In this document: positions 12,901 to 28,173 of the stretch, in pieces
How the letters are laid out: each line of letters begins with the position of its first letter
Numbering within the stretch: the first letter of the stretch is position 1
NCBI RefSeq assembly: GCF_965638725.1
Contig: NC_134970.1
Span: forward strand, 1,493,001 to 1,557,000
Source of the DNA: Aptenodytes patagonicus
Taxonomy: Eukaryota > Chordata > Aves > Sphenisciformes > Spheniscidae
Length of the DNA stretch: 64,000 nucleotides
Reading direction: 5' to 3'
Program-made: the position numbers and the translations under genes
The notes under the pieces: generated by a model
Databases searched by the model: none
What the model was told of the DNA's origin: nothing
What the model saw: the letters and a program-made list of their open reading frames with translations, nothing else

Positions 12901-15790
12901 CCGCCCCTCCGCACCCTCTGCCCGAGGAGCCCTGCTCAGCCTGGGCACCCCTATGATAGCCACCACCCGGTGACACCCCGGTGGTCACAATGGCCCCGAT
13001 GGCCCTGACGGCCAGCACTGCCCACCCTGGCAGCGCTGCCTCCAGCCTCCACTCCAGACGGCCCCGCATGCCGGGATCCCCGCCGGGGAGATGACCTCAC
13101 AGGTGGGAGCGCCGGGCTCACGGTTTGGCAGGAGGGACTCCCGCTTGCCGTGTCCCCTTCCTGCGGGCAGGGGGCTGGAAGATCCTTGCCCTGAGGGTGG
13201 CCGGGACAAAAGGGTCCTGGTGGTGTCGGTGTGATGCATTGTCTCTCCCCTGCTGCGCAAATCCCAGCTGCACCATGGTCAGCTGGCTTTGCCCCCGTGG
13301 CCGCTGAGATCTCAGAGCAAACCGCATGTGATAGTCCTGGGATGGCTCCACGGGGACAAGCGAGGAGCTGCAGGAGTGGGGACTCCCCGCTGCAGAGCGA
13401 GCGGGGCGGCAGCGGCACAGAGGCAGGATGGGCAGCGCCGGCAGCCAGGCAGGGCTCCGGCAGCCGCCCAGGGGAACACTTCATCTGGGGTGGATGTCTG
13501 AACCCTTCATGCTTTCTTGATTACTGAAGTCAGTCTTCTCACTGTGACCCCACCTGTGAGGATCTTCTCTGAGACACAACAGACAATTTGGGAGGAATTA
13601 GGGATCTCTAAACATATGAGTGGATGCAATAGGATTATGTGTGACACTTAATTCAGGCACAGAGCTCTGGCAGTGCCATAAATAGCGCTGAGGACGTTAA
13701 GCTGGTGCTTCCCTTCAAAGACAGTGATCACGTAAGCAGGTGCACTCACCCGGGCACAAAGGATGTTTCTGCCAAGCTTGACATGCCCCAGAGGATGAGC
13801 AGGAACCCCCAGGGCAGACGAACCCCATCGCAAGAGCAAAGCCGAAAGCTCAGCAGTCCCTGGCATGGTATCCTGCCTGTCACTGGAAATGACTGTCAGC
13901 CCTCTATTGCCGAGCGCATGCAAGGCTTGCACATCTTGAAAGCATCTACATGACTTAGCAGTTGGGTTTTCAAAGTAACTACGGCCTCACCTCCACACCC
14001 CAAATGCACTGCTTTAATAACATTAATGCCTCCCTGCTGGGCGGATGCAGTTGCAACAGCAGTCGTGTGCGTACTTGTCTCTTATCTTCCAAAGCGATAA
14101 AGGCCATGAGCTATAATCATGCATGTATGTGAATATAATCATTTCTGAACAAATCTAAGTGTGTTCAGAGCAGGGGTACGCAAAACACACCAAAATGACT
14201 GCAGTGGTACAAAATCTGCTCTTCAGGAGTCAAAATCCCATTATTTTATCCCCTATGGAAAAAATGGACTCTTGTTTCCTTGTGGCAGTGACTGCTGAAA
14301 TAACACTTGTCCTGAGCTCCAGCAGCGGAGCCTTTCAGGCGTCTGGCAGGTGGCTGTACCGGGGTGCCAAGAAGAGGCGGTGGACCTGGGGGGATCTGGT
14401 CATTTCCTTCAAAGGCTTTAAGGAGATTTCTAAACAATTTGCGGGTGTCACCCTCCTAGTAGGTTTAGGAGCCAGTGTTCAGAGCCAGCTACAGGGAACA
14501 GAAATAGAGCACCAAGTAAGCCAGGGCATCGTGGAAACCAGGAAACCTCTTTACAAGGTTAAAAATAAAGCCAGACAGCAAAGTGTTTATCTGGGACACC
14601 CAGGAGTAAATTGGATAATTGCTGGGGGAAGGGCCAGTTTCCATTAGCACAGAGGTGTCATCAATGAAAACAAGATAACTTAGTCATGGTTAAACAACAG
14701 CAGCAGAAATACTTTTCCGGTCAGGCACAGCCTTGGAGCAGCCACGGGTGACAAGTCAGCCCCACATGTGTCTTGGGGCACACACCCACACCACCTCCTC
14801 TGCAAAGGGTTCATGCAAATGCGCGGGCAAACCAGGCTGTTTCTGCAGCCCTTGGTCCCCCGCGCTGTGCGTAGGGGTGATGGCACTGACTTTGCTCCAA
14901 GACTTCAGAAATGTGACCCAAATGATGACAAGGAAGAGCTTGCCTCACAAGAGTCAGCAACCTTGTTTTTCCCTTCACATTTCTGGGGGGGGGAAATCCA
15001 CTTAGAGTTATGGCAAGAGCACTTAGCATGGCAGTACAAGGTGCAGGGTGGTGTTAGGTACCTGCAGAGGGACCAGGAGCCTGCTGAGCTGATGTCCCAG
15101 GCTGTGTTTGTAAAGAACAGTGTTATGTTTCTGTAATCACGGATACACCCCGTTGCATCTTGTGGGTCAGACTGGGTTGAACCATTTTCACGGCTGGTTT
15201 GCCATGGCTGTGGTTTGGCAAAGACTTTACAAGAAGCATGTATTGCTATCATTTATAGCTATTATAATTGAGACCCTGATCTGGAACCAGGGCTCCACTG
15301 TGCCAAACAGAAGGAAAACGTAGTGTCCCCCAAAAGTGATGAAAGGGTGAGCCAGGTCAGACTGACAGCGGGAACATCAGAACCTGTGTAGCGCTTTATA
15401 TTCACTGTGCACTGTTAGAAATAACCAGCTGAAATGCAAATCAAGAGAGAATGAGGTCCTTTGAGTCTCATCGTGTGCATTCCCTCAGTATGCTCTGTTT
15501 TATTTTCACTAAGTCGCTTCCATATTTCTAGTACATCATTTGATTTTAAACTCACTTTCTCTTTAAGTAATACCACCTTAGATTTTTAGCTAAAGAAATG
15601 TAAATACCTGACTTCTCAGCATTTATACTGCGTATTGACTGCCCTTGACGCAAGTGTAAGCAGGCTGGCACTCCCTAAACTCTCCTGGTTTGTTTAACTT
15701 GCTGCTTTTTGGTCACCAGTACACAACTCTTGCATCAGGGCCTTTAGCACTGATGAGGATGGCAAAGTGTGGGGGCAATTGCAATGCATT
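9954..15790. other. Intergenic DNA between C6orf132 and the small upstream gene; no gene recognised
   Basis: No protein family is recognisable on either strand. It contains a 14-C run (10328-10341), a short GGGA repeat (12622-12644) and a moderately GC-rich block at about 12750-13500 that could be a weak CpG island. The longest plus-strand frame (14159-14647, 162 codons) has no motif, no convincing splice context and a length expected by chance. Confidence 0.5.
12622..12644. repeat. (GGGA)n simple repeat
   Basis: About five uninterrupted GGGA units. It is a plain microsatellite with no linked gene. Confidence 0.9.
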
Positions 15791-15864
15791 TGTCTGGCTC
15801 TTTTGCTCCACAGGTGACTAAAACACCAGAAGCCCCTGGCAAAGACTGAAAGAGACCAAAGGGA

Positions 15865-16191
15865 ATGGAGGAGACCAAAGCGATGCAGGAGGTCTCTCGC
15901 ACGCCGCCCATCCCAACGAGCCAGCAGTCTCCAGCACGTCGCCACAGGGACCAGCCTTTGGCCGCTCACTTCGTTCCTTTTGTCGCCCATTTTGGGAGCC
16001 ATCAGCCCAACTCCCTCAAGTTTCTCTTCTACAAACCAAGTTGCTCCAACTCGTACAGCCCCTTCTACACTGCACAGAGGCCAACCTGCGGGTACCGCTA
16101 CCACCACAACACCGATCACACCAGGAAGGTGATGGATGTCCCGAGTGCAAACATTGTGAAATGGAGACCCATCCTGGGCACAAGGCCGTAG
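15865..16191 (+). CDS. Small 108-aa protein, putative GUCA1ANB homologue
   Basis: This is a 108-codon open frame. Its ATG is the first after an in-frame TGA at 15847-15849. A likely 3' splice site (GCTCCACAG, ending near 15811) lies about 50 bases upstream, so an untranslated upstream exon is plausible. The stop TAG (16189-16191) is followed after 8 bases by AATAAA, as expected for a real last exon with a very short 3' UTR. The protein is basic, with no signal peptide or membrane segment. The C-terminal half is rich in Tyr, His, Pro and Arg, with the segments SPFYTAQRPTCGYRYHH and DHTRKVMDVPSANIVKWR. This composition recalls small ciliary or sperm microtubule-associated proteins, but I cannot assign a family. 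The position, same strand and 3.3 kb upstream of GUCA1A, is that of human GUCA1ANB, which is known to make read-through transcripts into GUCA1A. The gene name is inferred from position and the function is unknown. Confidence 0.6.
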   Translation: MEETKAMQEVSRTPPIPTSQQSPARRHRDQPLAAHFVPFVAHFGSHQPNSLKFLFYKPSCSNSYSPFYTAQRPTCGYRYHHNTDHTRKVMDVPSANIVKWRPILGTRP

Positions 16192-16199
16192 TCGAGAGC

Positions 16200-16205
16200 A
16201 ATAAA
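16200..16205 (+). terminator. Polyadenylation signal of the small gene at 15865
   Basis: A perfect AATAAA starts 9 bases after the stop codon. The resulting 3' UTR would be only about 25-35 bases. Confidence 0.65.
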
Positions 16206-16209
16206 GCCC

Positions 16210-17870
16210 AAGCAATGAAACCAGCGACCAGTGTGACTTCAGCTTCCCATTGAGTGTCTGAGTTAGGACCAGCAGTGAACACGAGCCGAGGAATGGGTGG
16301 TGAGGCTGTGTCACTGCTCCCCAGAAAAAAAATGCAGTGTGGATTTTGCTCTAAAAACCTGGTCCAACTTGTCCTGTCATTTATTGCCAACTGCTTATAC
16401 GGAGGCACTGGGTGTCAGCAGCGCACGGCACTGCACGAATGGCCACCCAGCCAAGCTCATCTGCACAAGCCTGCCCTCAGCACACGCTGCAAAACCTGGG
16501 AAGGTTTCACCAGCTTCTGCGGCTGAGCCTAAATTCTGCTCCTTCTTTGAAAGGACATCTTCTTTCACTAGGCTTTCCTAGACACAGGCAAAGTATTGTT
16601 CTTAGTGAATGGAAAAGCAAGTTTCTCAGAAATGAGATAGTAATTGGAGCTGAAATTCAGGCGGCACGTCCCTGCAGCTCTTCTCCAGAAGGCAGCATAA
16701 AACGGTTCAGCTTTTGCATTGCCCGTTCTGGAGAACTGGATGCACCGTTAGCAAGTACTTCTTGAAACAGTTGGCGAGCCTGTATCCACATTTAATACGC
16801 AACCTTTCTGCTGTTAATGAATGCCTCAATATTGCAGCCCTTCTCTGTGCTTCAGGACGGGCTAACCCAGCCGTGTCCCCTTTGCTGGGTGGGTCAGAGC
16901 CCAGGGCACACACTGAAGGCTCACCTTGCTCTCAGGTGCTGTGCACAGCGGGGACCTGTGCCGCCTGCTGCCGGCGAGTGCAGGATTAGCACATCCAATT
17001 AGCATTCCTCAATCTAATTCCTTTTTCATAACTGTTTTATGCTTGTGTAATGCCACCTGCTTTAGCAGAGTTATTCCTAATTTGCTTCAGTGCAGAAGCA
17101 ATACCGAGCTCTGCAACACATAAAAGTTGGGCTCTTTGTCTTAAAGTTGTCAGATATAAAAAAGTGTTATAGGACAGACTCTCTGCAGGTAGAGAACCAA
17201 TAGTCACGTCCATTTCATTACTAGTGGAGGATCTGGCCCATGCTATTTTCTGAGGATATACTTTTTTATCTTCCAGTCCCTCTCTGAATGTCATGTGTCA
17301 GAGTAAAAACAACATTGGTTTTGGTCATATTTACATGGAGAATTCATGGTAATTCATCATAAATGAAAATCGAAGCTGCATTCCACTCCACTGGCATCAG
17401 CCCAGTTCTGGTAATGCAGCGGTGACATGGCCAGGACACGCTCCCGGGACATGCCACGTGCGGGGCGATTCTGTGGAAGAAACACTCAACTGGCAGGACC
17501 AGAGAGACTGAACACGGGGACCCAGCAGCTGGGTGGAGGGAGCTTCCCCGGGAGAGGATCATTATAGCATCTGGTGTCTGCATTTAAAGCACTTAAAGCT
17601 TTACCATTTAAAGCAATAATGTTTCTGTGTTTATCTTGGCACACCAAATTTACCCTCATATAGCATCTCGTATAGGACCTGAAATGGTACTTCCCCCTCC
17701 CTGAATTTCAGGCTCAAATTGACAGCCCCCTCTGGAAATCCTCCATCCAGAGTAAGGCTAAGGGAGACCAAAAAGATAGTACAGCCCAGAGACTTTCAAG
17801 TGGTTTTCTCTCTTTCTTCTTACTCTGATTTTGGTGCAGAAGTTATTGCTCATCTGACCCCACACAAAAT
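16210..17870. other. Intergenic DNA; no gene recognised
   Basis: Unique sequence between the small gene and the CR1 insertion. No coding family, RNA gene or repeat is recognised. It may hold part of the upstream control region of GUCA1A. Confidence 0.5.
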
Positions 17871-17872
17871 CA

Positions 17873-19098
17873 TAAATCATAGAATCATAGAATCATAGAA
17901 TCATTGAGGTTGGAAAAGACCTCTAAGATCATCGAGTCCAACCGTCGACCCAACACCACCATGCCCACTATACCATGTCCCTAAGCGCCTCATCTACTTG
18001 TCTTTTAAATACCTCCAGGGACGGGGACTCAACCGCTTCCCTGGGCAGCCCGGTCCAATGTTTCACCACTCTGTCAGTAAAGAAATTTTTCCTCACGTCC
18101 AATCTAAACCTCCCCTGGCACAACTTGAGGCCGTTTCCTCTCGTCCTATCGCTTGTTACTTGGGAGAAGAGACCGACCCCCCCCTCGCTACAACCTCCTT
18201 TCAGGTGGTTGTAGAGAGCGATGAGGTCTCCCCTGAGCCTCCTTTTCTCCAGGCTAAACACCCCCAGTTCCCTCAGCCGCTCCTCATCAGACTTGTTCTC
18301 CAGACCCCTCACCAGCCTCGTTGCCCTTCTCTGGACACGCTCCAGCACCTCAACGTCCTTCTTGTAGTGAGGGGCCCAAAACTGAACACAGTATTCGAGG
18401 TGCGGCCTCACCAGGGCCGAGTACAGGGGCACGATCGCTTCCCTACTCCTGCTGGCCACACCATTTCTGATACAGGCCAGGATGCCATTGGCCTTCTTGG
18501 CCGCCTGGGCACACTGCCGGCTCATGTTCAGCCGGCTGTCGACCAGCACCCCCAGGTCCTTTTCCGCCGGGCAGCTTTCCAGCCACTCTTCCCCAAGCCT
18601 GTAGCGCTGCATGGGGTTGTTGTGGCCGAAGTGCAGGACCCGGCACTTGGCCTTGTTGAACCTCATACAGTTGGCCTCGGCCCATCGATCCAGCCTGTCC
18701 AGGTCCCTCTGCAGAGCCTTCCTACCCTCGAGCAGATCAACGCTCCCGCCCAACTTGGTGTCATCTGCAAACTTACTGAGGGTGCACTCAATCCCCTCAT
18801 CCAGATCATCGATAAAGATATTGAACAAGACCGGCCCCAAAACTGGGGAACACCGCTCGTGACCGGCCGCCAACTGGATTGAACTCCATTCACCACAACT
18901 CTCTGGGCCCGGCCGTCCAGCCAGTTTTTGACCCAGCGCAGAGTCCACCTGTCTAAGCCGTGAGCCGCCAGCTTCTCTAGGAGAATGCTGTGGGAGACGG
19001 TGTCAAAGGCCTTGCTGAAGTCCAGGTAGAGCACATCCACAGCCTTTCCCTCATCCACTAGGCGGGTCACCTGGTCAATGAAGTGGATTAGGAGATTA
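17873..19098 (-). mobile_element. CR1 LINE, 5'-truncated, with partial reverse transcriptase
   Basis: This non-LTR retrotransposon reads on the minus strand. Its 3' end carries the CR1 hallmark, tandem ATTCTATG units, seen on the plus strand as repeated ATCATAGA at 17873-17905. The translated part begins inside the reverse transcriptase, with [19 protein letters not shown], then [11 protein letters not shown] and VTSGVPQ. It continues with FADDTKLGG (the catalytic F/YxDD box) and the thumb and C-terminal region, [17 protein letters not shown] and [19 protein letters not shown], to a stop near 17968. About 1.2 kb of a roughly 4.5-kb family remains; the endonuclease and first ORF are absent. 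The coding frame is broken once, near 18850, by a small deletion of about 7 bases just after SGVPQ. Otherwise the frame is open, so the copy looks fairly young. The 5' junction is approximate. Confidence 0.95.
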
Positions 19099-19521
19099 CA
19101 CCATCACGGAGAAAATTCCACCCTCATAATCTCCTGCTGGGCCTGTAATCTGTAAGATTTCCCATTTTACCTCCTTTCTATTTTAACCCTGAACCCTTAA
19201 TGCCTGGCAGGAGCCCATCACCCCCCTGAGCCTCGTTGGCCGGGGAGGGATTTGCTGGGTATTTAAATGTCACCCTCTTGTCCAAAGAAGGTTTCATGCT
19301 TTTGAGTTTTCCTGGGGAGAGGTGTCGCCTGCGTCCATCACCACCAACACTGAATCGGTACAGCCCACACACAAGGCGGTTTGTTTTTTCCCGATACTGT
19401 GATCCCTGCAGTGCTGGGGACATTTGGACTTTAAAGGCAAGAAGCAGAATTTAAAAGAAAGCCCTCAAATTTCAGAAAACGTCCATTTTTGGCTGCAAAG
19501 TGACCAGCACTTGGTGTGGAG

Positions 19522-23011
<3,490 letters not shown>

Positions 23012-23058
23012 GCTCCCGGGACGCCTTCCCTTCATCTCTACTTTTTCCCCCTTGCATT

Positions 23059-23064
23059 ATTAAA
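23059..23064 (+). terminator. Proximal poly(A) signal variant of GUCA1A
   Basis: ATTAAA lies 48 bases after the GUCA1A stop and is followed by GT-rich sequence (TGTTGTGGTTG). A fuller AATAAA at 24571-24576, followed by TTGTGTTTTTTC, could give a longer 3' UTR of about 1.6 kb. Confidence 0.45.
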
Positions 23065-24570
23065 ACGAAACGTGTTGTGGTTGCGGGAGCTGGTGAGCTG
23101 TCCCAGCGCCAGTGCAACCAGCGATAGACTATCTCACTAGCACAGAGACCCAGATCTCCTCCAAAGGTGCCGCTCCCCTGGCAGACGGTTCGGGGGAGCC
23201 CGGAGCTCACCGGGCACTGCCTGCCGCAGCTGCACCAGCTGGCGAGAGGAAAGGCTGCTGTGAAGAGGGGTTGCTGCGCTGGCAGCTCATCACGCTGGAA
23301 GCACACAGCCACCCCCAGGACTGCCAACAGGGCCATGGGGCTCTTCGCTGTGCGGGGGGGCCTCTGGATATTGCTGCTGAGCAGAAAGGGGGTAGAGTCA
23401 CGCCTCCCCGGGAAGGGGGAGCGGCACCACGCGACACGGTTAGAAAACACACCAAGAGAGCCTCAAAATTCACACCAAGGCTGTGGCCAGCACCAGCATC
23501 TGCAGCCTCTGCAGGGGACGAACCCCAGGGCTGCCCGGCACTTGGCCCTGGTGAGAGGAGGTCCCCCAAGAACACACGTAAAAAACCTAGAAAGCAGACC
23601 TGAACCTTCTCTTTCCATACATATTTCCAGAGCACGAGATCAGCGGTTTTGGTCACTTGTTCTTTGATTTGTTATTATTATATTAGCAATCATTAGTGAT
23701 AATGTAAGATAAAAACATCTATGAGCTAGAAAAAGGAGAGTGGTGGAGTGGTGAATACAGTGGCTTTTCTCTGTTTAAAAGCATTAAAAACATAGAATGG
23801 TGCCTTTTTTTAACAACTATCTGAACTTTAAGGGCATGTTTCTCCTTGAAATATCTGGAAGGGCTGCAATGGCAGTAACCTGAGAGGGAAAAGTTTTGAA
23901 TGTTTGTAGGAATATTCCTGTATGTCTTATCACCTGTACAACAGACTCTCCTGCAAGTTACACTCCGTGGCACCCGCGAGCATCATGTGGTTTTAACTAC
24001 AATGGCAGCGAATTGTCTGCATGCAGTTTGGAGGGGTGTGCTGCTAGAGACGGGCTAGACGCAGTGTCCGCACCACGAGCATCCGCAAGTACCTGAGTAT
24101 TCCTGAGCAGGCAATGGGTACCGTCACCTCCACAGTACAGTGAGCTCAAGCACCATCCCCCGTGGAATAAAACCCAGTCACCCCTTATTATAGCGTCCTA
24201 GGACAGCAACCTTGTCTGCTGGTGCTAATTACCCAGTGCCACGAGCAGGGCCCAGGTCCCATCACACGCACAAGGGAGGCTGCGGGAGCAGCGGCCTCAC
24301 CCCCACACCACCCACTGGCCCCGCGCCGCGCCGGGGCTGCGCCTTGGCTGCTCCTGGAGAGGAGTTTCCTCATCTGATGGGAGCAAGTTTCAGGCACAGT
24401 GAGGCAATACAGGACACTGGGAAGGATTTCTTGCATAGCTGAAAGGCTTGTTATTTAGCACTGGATTCTTGTAATTCATAAGCAACTTTCTGGTAATTTT
24501 TCTCATGCATCTTTTTCATTTGACAGTGTTTTACCTGGAAGCTTTTGTACTTCCAATCTTATAGTGAACT

Positions 24571-24576
24571 AATAAA
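24571..24576 (+). terminator. Distal poly(A) signal, candidate for GUCA1A
   Basis: A perfect AATAAA is followed within 30 bases by a T/GT-rich downstream element. It is the strongest such signal between GUCA1A and the next CpG island. Confidence 0.5.
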
Positions 24577-26049
24577 GATATTTTACAAGATTATTTCAGG
24601 TTGTGTTTTTTCTCTCTTTCAATCAATCATTCTGTTTCCAGCAGGACAGATTAACTGTCTCATGCAAGTGCAGAAACCTTTGTTTTGACTTCATTAAAAT
24701 AGTTCTTTTACAAGAACAGCACGAGCGCAGAGACGGGTCTGTTTTCTTCAGCATCAGGGTAGAACCCCATCCTGGGTTCTCGCATCCCGTGAGCGCTGCC
24801 TGCTTTTCTGAACCTCGTCTGCACTGAGCAAGCATAGCTTGCTTTAATAAAACCTCACGCCCTGGGTAGTCCTACAACTCTTTCTTCTAGAGCTCTGCTT
24901 TGCCCACCCACATTTCCAGGCACCTTCTGCTTTCCTCCCTGCTGCCTTCTGGGTGGGCCACATGTGGCAGCCCCGTAGCTCCCTCCTGCCTCTGTTTTCC
25001 GCCCAGACCGACAGCGAGTGTGGGATGCACGTCCGTAGCCCCCCCGGCAGCTGCCCGCAGCTCCCGGCTGCCCCCCGGCAGCTTGATTCATGCTCTGGTG
25101 CTATTGGACAGGCTCACGAACACCAAAAGGCCACGGAGAGGAACCCTGTGACAGGCCAGCTTGTCCGGCCACCCCACTTACACCGGTGCAAGAGAGAGCA
25201 GGCTGCAATCATCCTATTAGAGCCGGGCTGAGCTGTTTACTCAGTGTGTAACACTCCTCCTTGCAGCAGAATTAACTTTCTCACGAACAACTGGCACAAA
25301 ACTTACTGCACTTTGTCTTTACAACAGCAGCGAGGAGGGAGCCGAGTTCAGCGTGGGCTTTCTGTGCGCACTCCCCCCACAGAGACACATTCAGTCCCAC
25401 CCGTGCTTCCTTCAGCCTCTCTCTCCTCTGCATGCCCAAGAAGCCACCAGAAGCAGCCCTGACAAGCCAAATTTCTATTTATAAAGACCAAGTTATTCTA
25501 AAAGGGCTGTCTCAGAATTGCTGGCTGGCCGAAGGCACCTTTCAAACCTCAGCGTCTCTCTACAAAGGATGTTTTTTCAGCCTCTAAGAAAGCAAATTAA
25601 AAATAATTAAAAACTAATATCGTGACTCTCTTTGCCCTAACTCATGCATAATTAATTTATTTCAAAATAGTGGTGGCTGTTCAGGTGCCAGCCATGGATG
25701 CATTGCTCACGCTTGTGACAATACCACTGGGGAATGAGAGGCAGCACAGCCCCTCTGGTGAGTGTGGGAGAGGCTTTTTTTGGGAGCTGCTGTCAGAGGG
25801 GTGATGGGCCTGCGAGGCTGCACCACGGCGCGGCAGGTCTGAGGTCAGGCCCTGGCTCTGCCTCCCCTTTGCGGTGACCTGGGACAAGTCCCCGGAGCCA
25901 GGTTTGTTAAGAAGAGTTGCAGCTACACTAAAACCACCCAGTGAGTGACCATGCCATTTATCCCAGTGGGGCTGAGGTGCCAAAACACCGTAAAAGCTGC
26001 AATGCACATCTGCCTTTTGAGGGATGCAGGTACCGGAGATCCATGGACC

Positions 26050-26560
26050 GTGTGAGGTGGGGAGGGATCTCAGGTGGGCTCTGCGCCCGCGTCCTGCGCG
26101 AGCAGGGCTGACCTGGAAGCCGGGCTGCTCAGGGCCTTTCCCAGCCCAGCCTCGGCGGGGGGACGTCGAGCAGCACTTCATCCTTTCGCACGCTCCCCCC
26201 AGCAGCGGAGCCCAGCCGGGGGCTCTGCCGTCCCCGCTGCGAAGGTACCCGCCCGACTGCCCCTCGCCGCTCCGCCTGCTGGTGCCGCTCGCCCCGGGGC
26301 GCCGGGGCTGCCCCGTCCCGTCCCGTCCCGTCCCGTCCCGTCCCGTCCCGTCCCGTCCCCGTCCCCGTCCCCGCAGTGCCCTCTGCCTGCCAGCGCGGAG
26401 CGGGCAGCGGCGGCGCCTCGGGCCGGCCCCGAGCGGGTCCCCGCGGGGGGAGCCCTGCGGAGGCACCTCGGCCCGCGGAGGAGCGGCGCTCGGGAACCCC
26501 GGGAACCCGCTGGGAATTGAGCCGATGGGCTCCTAGACAGCAAAATCGAAGAGAAGCGAG
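26050..26560. promoter_or_regulatory. Orphan CpG-rich block between GUCA1A and GUCA1B
   Basis: A sharply bounded GC- and CpG-dense stretch of about 500 bp, in otherwise average sequence, lies between the 3' ends of two convergent genes. No 5' exon of a known gene could be assigned. It may be the promoter of an unannotated transcript, a CpG island inside a long 3' UTR, or a simple GC-biased repeat region. Confidence 0.5.
26311..26373. repeat. (CCCGT)n pentamer microsatellite
   Basis: About nine CCCGT units followed by CCCCGT hexamers, lying inside the orphan CpG-rich block. Length is probably polymorphic. Confidence 0.95.
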
Positions 26561-28167
26561 ATGAGGAGCTCGGGAACGGACAATGGCAAATTGCAAAAAT
26601 ACCTCCTTTTGCATCCCCGTGCGTTAGGGTGTGAGGCCTAAAAGGCAAAGAAATGAAACAAAACAGGTTCTCAGCCAGATGCTTCTAAAGGTCCCTTATC
26701 CCCAGGAGATGTGGCTGCCCTACAGCACAGCTCCGGTGTTCCCGTATCACGCATCAGATCCCAGAATACCATTCGATTACCTTAAATATGGTGTCTTTAA
26801 GGGTAGTATGTTTGAGATACTTTCTAAACTTCTGAGGTGCACTTCCCTTTGAAGACAGGGAGGACGAAAGACAGACAGAAGTATTTTCCCATACTGCCAG
26901 AGCTGAGCATGGGTGCTGTGAGAAAATGACGGAGTATGGTGAGACCACAAAAAGTCCCTATAGCGATCAGCACGGGGCTGTGGCAGTGCTGGCGCGGCCA
27001 CTCTGTTTTTCAACACGACGTGTTCAAGGGGAGCTGCACACGGGTGCTTCGGCAATGACCTGGACACAAGCCTTTCCTCCGGGCAGCCACCAAACCCCAG
27101 CTACCCATGGGTGAACCTCCCCTCTCAGAACATCAGGTGCATAGACGAATAAAGAGCATGGCTAAGCAAAGAGATAGATGTAATTATCCTCTTTCCTTCT
27201 CAGCCTCATTATTTCTACTGCCCAGGGCTTTCCCTGGGAACGCACCTTCCAGAGTATTTTAGGATGTGATGCCTCCATTGGCTCCTGTTCCCTGGTGCCT
27301 CCCCCCACCAGCCACCTTCAGCAACAGCCTCACCTTCAGCTTTCTAACATGATTATTTCACCTTCGATCCTACCCAAATTCAGAGGCATCAAACATCACA
27401 GCAGATGGTAGAAGCTCAGAAAAATCACATGGCATTTGCCTTTTCCAAGCCAACCTGTTTCCCAATTTAGACCAAAAAGAAATCCGATGAGTCAAATCCA
27501 ATTCTAGCTGGGCTGTAAGTCTGGAAAAATGGATTATGCAAAATGTCTGACATCAACAGCTTGATGTGAATGTTGAACTGAGTTTGGGAGGAGATCAAAG
27601 TGTTTATACCTATGGATTTAAAAATAGGACTAAGACTAAAGCACCTTGCGATTGCTTGACAAAAGATTACACGATTGATAAGAGGAGCGATTTTCCACCA
27701 GGTTATGCCAGCACTAACACAAGTGTTATCTGCCATGTGCACTGCTACCACCTTAGGTCTGCCCAGTCCAACGCTTTACTTTAAGCCCTAAGTTCTTCAA
27801 GGCTCCTGTTTCAGTCCTGGCGGGGGCCATCTCATTGCAGCACCATCAGGTCACTTTATTGTAAGCAACTATTTCAAATTCCATTCAGAAAATATATTTT
27901 TTTATTATACACATGCTTTCCACCATTATTACATAGAAGTTAAACAGAAGATACTCCTTTCCTACTCCGCATCTGCAATAGCATCGCCATCTCTGCCTTA
28001 TATTTGTCTTACCCAGGACAGCTGTTGCACTTAACACCTCCCTTAAATTCATTATGTCAGTCTTAAAGACTAAAATTTTGGTCCGATACTCAGGTGCTCA
28101 CACAGGTCTTCACCTTCATTCCAAGTGAAAAATAAATACTACAAAACAGAATTTTAATAAATAATTC

Positions 28168-28173
28168 TTTATT
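28168..28173 (-). terminator. Candidate poly(A) signal of GUCA1B
   Basis: AATAAA on the minus strand (TTTATT on plus), 2.0 kb beyond the GUCA1B stop, in an AT-rich stretch. No clear earlier signal stands out, so a 3' UTR of about 2 kb is inferred. 27855-27860 is an alternative. Confidence 0.5.

Larger units (their letters stand above)
24600..28160. other. Interval between the tail-to-tail GCAP genes; no coding gene recognised
   Basis: Apart from the CpG-rich block (26050-26560, separate entry), nothing coding is recognised. The 261-codon minus-strand frame at 25681-26466 runs through the GC-rich microsatellite block and shows no domain. A further minus-strand poly(A) hexamer (TTTATT on plus) is at 27855-27860. 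Confidence 0.5.

Noticed and set aside
14159-14647. 162-codon plus-strand frame upstream of the GUCA1ANB-like gene
   Set aside because: No family motif or splice context was found, and the length is within chance expectation.
15694-16314. 206-codon minus-strand frame
   Set aside because: It is antisense to the small gene at 15865-16191, which has better start, splice and poly(A) evidence.
17998-18882. 294-codon plus-strand frame
   Set aside because: It is antisense to the CR1 reverse transcriptase. The minus-strand reading has clear family motifs, so this is a shadow.
19086-19092. GGATTA (OTX/CRX-type site) upstream of GUCA1A
   Set aside because: It lies within or at the edge of the CR1 insertion and is a common 6-mer, so it is weak as evidence of a photoreceptor promoter site.
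25681-26466. 261-codon minus-strand frame
   Set aside because: It depends on the GC-rich block and the CCCGT microsatellite, is low in complexity, and has no recognisable domain.
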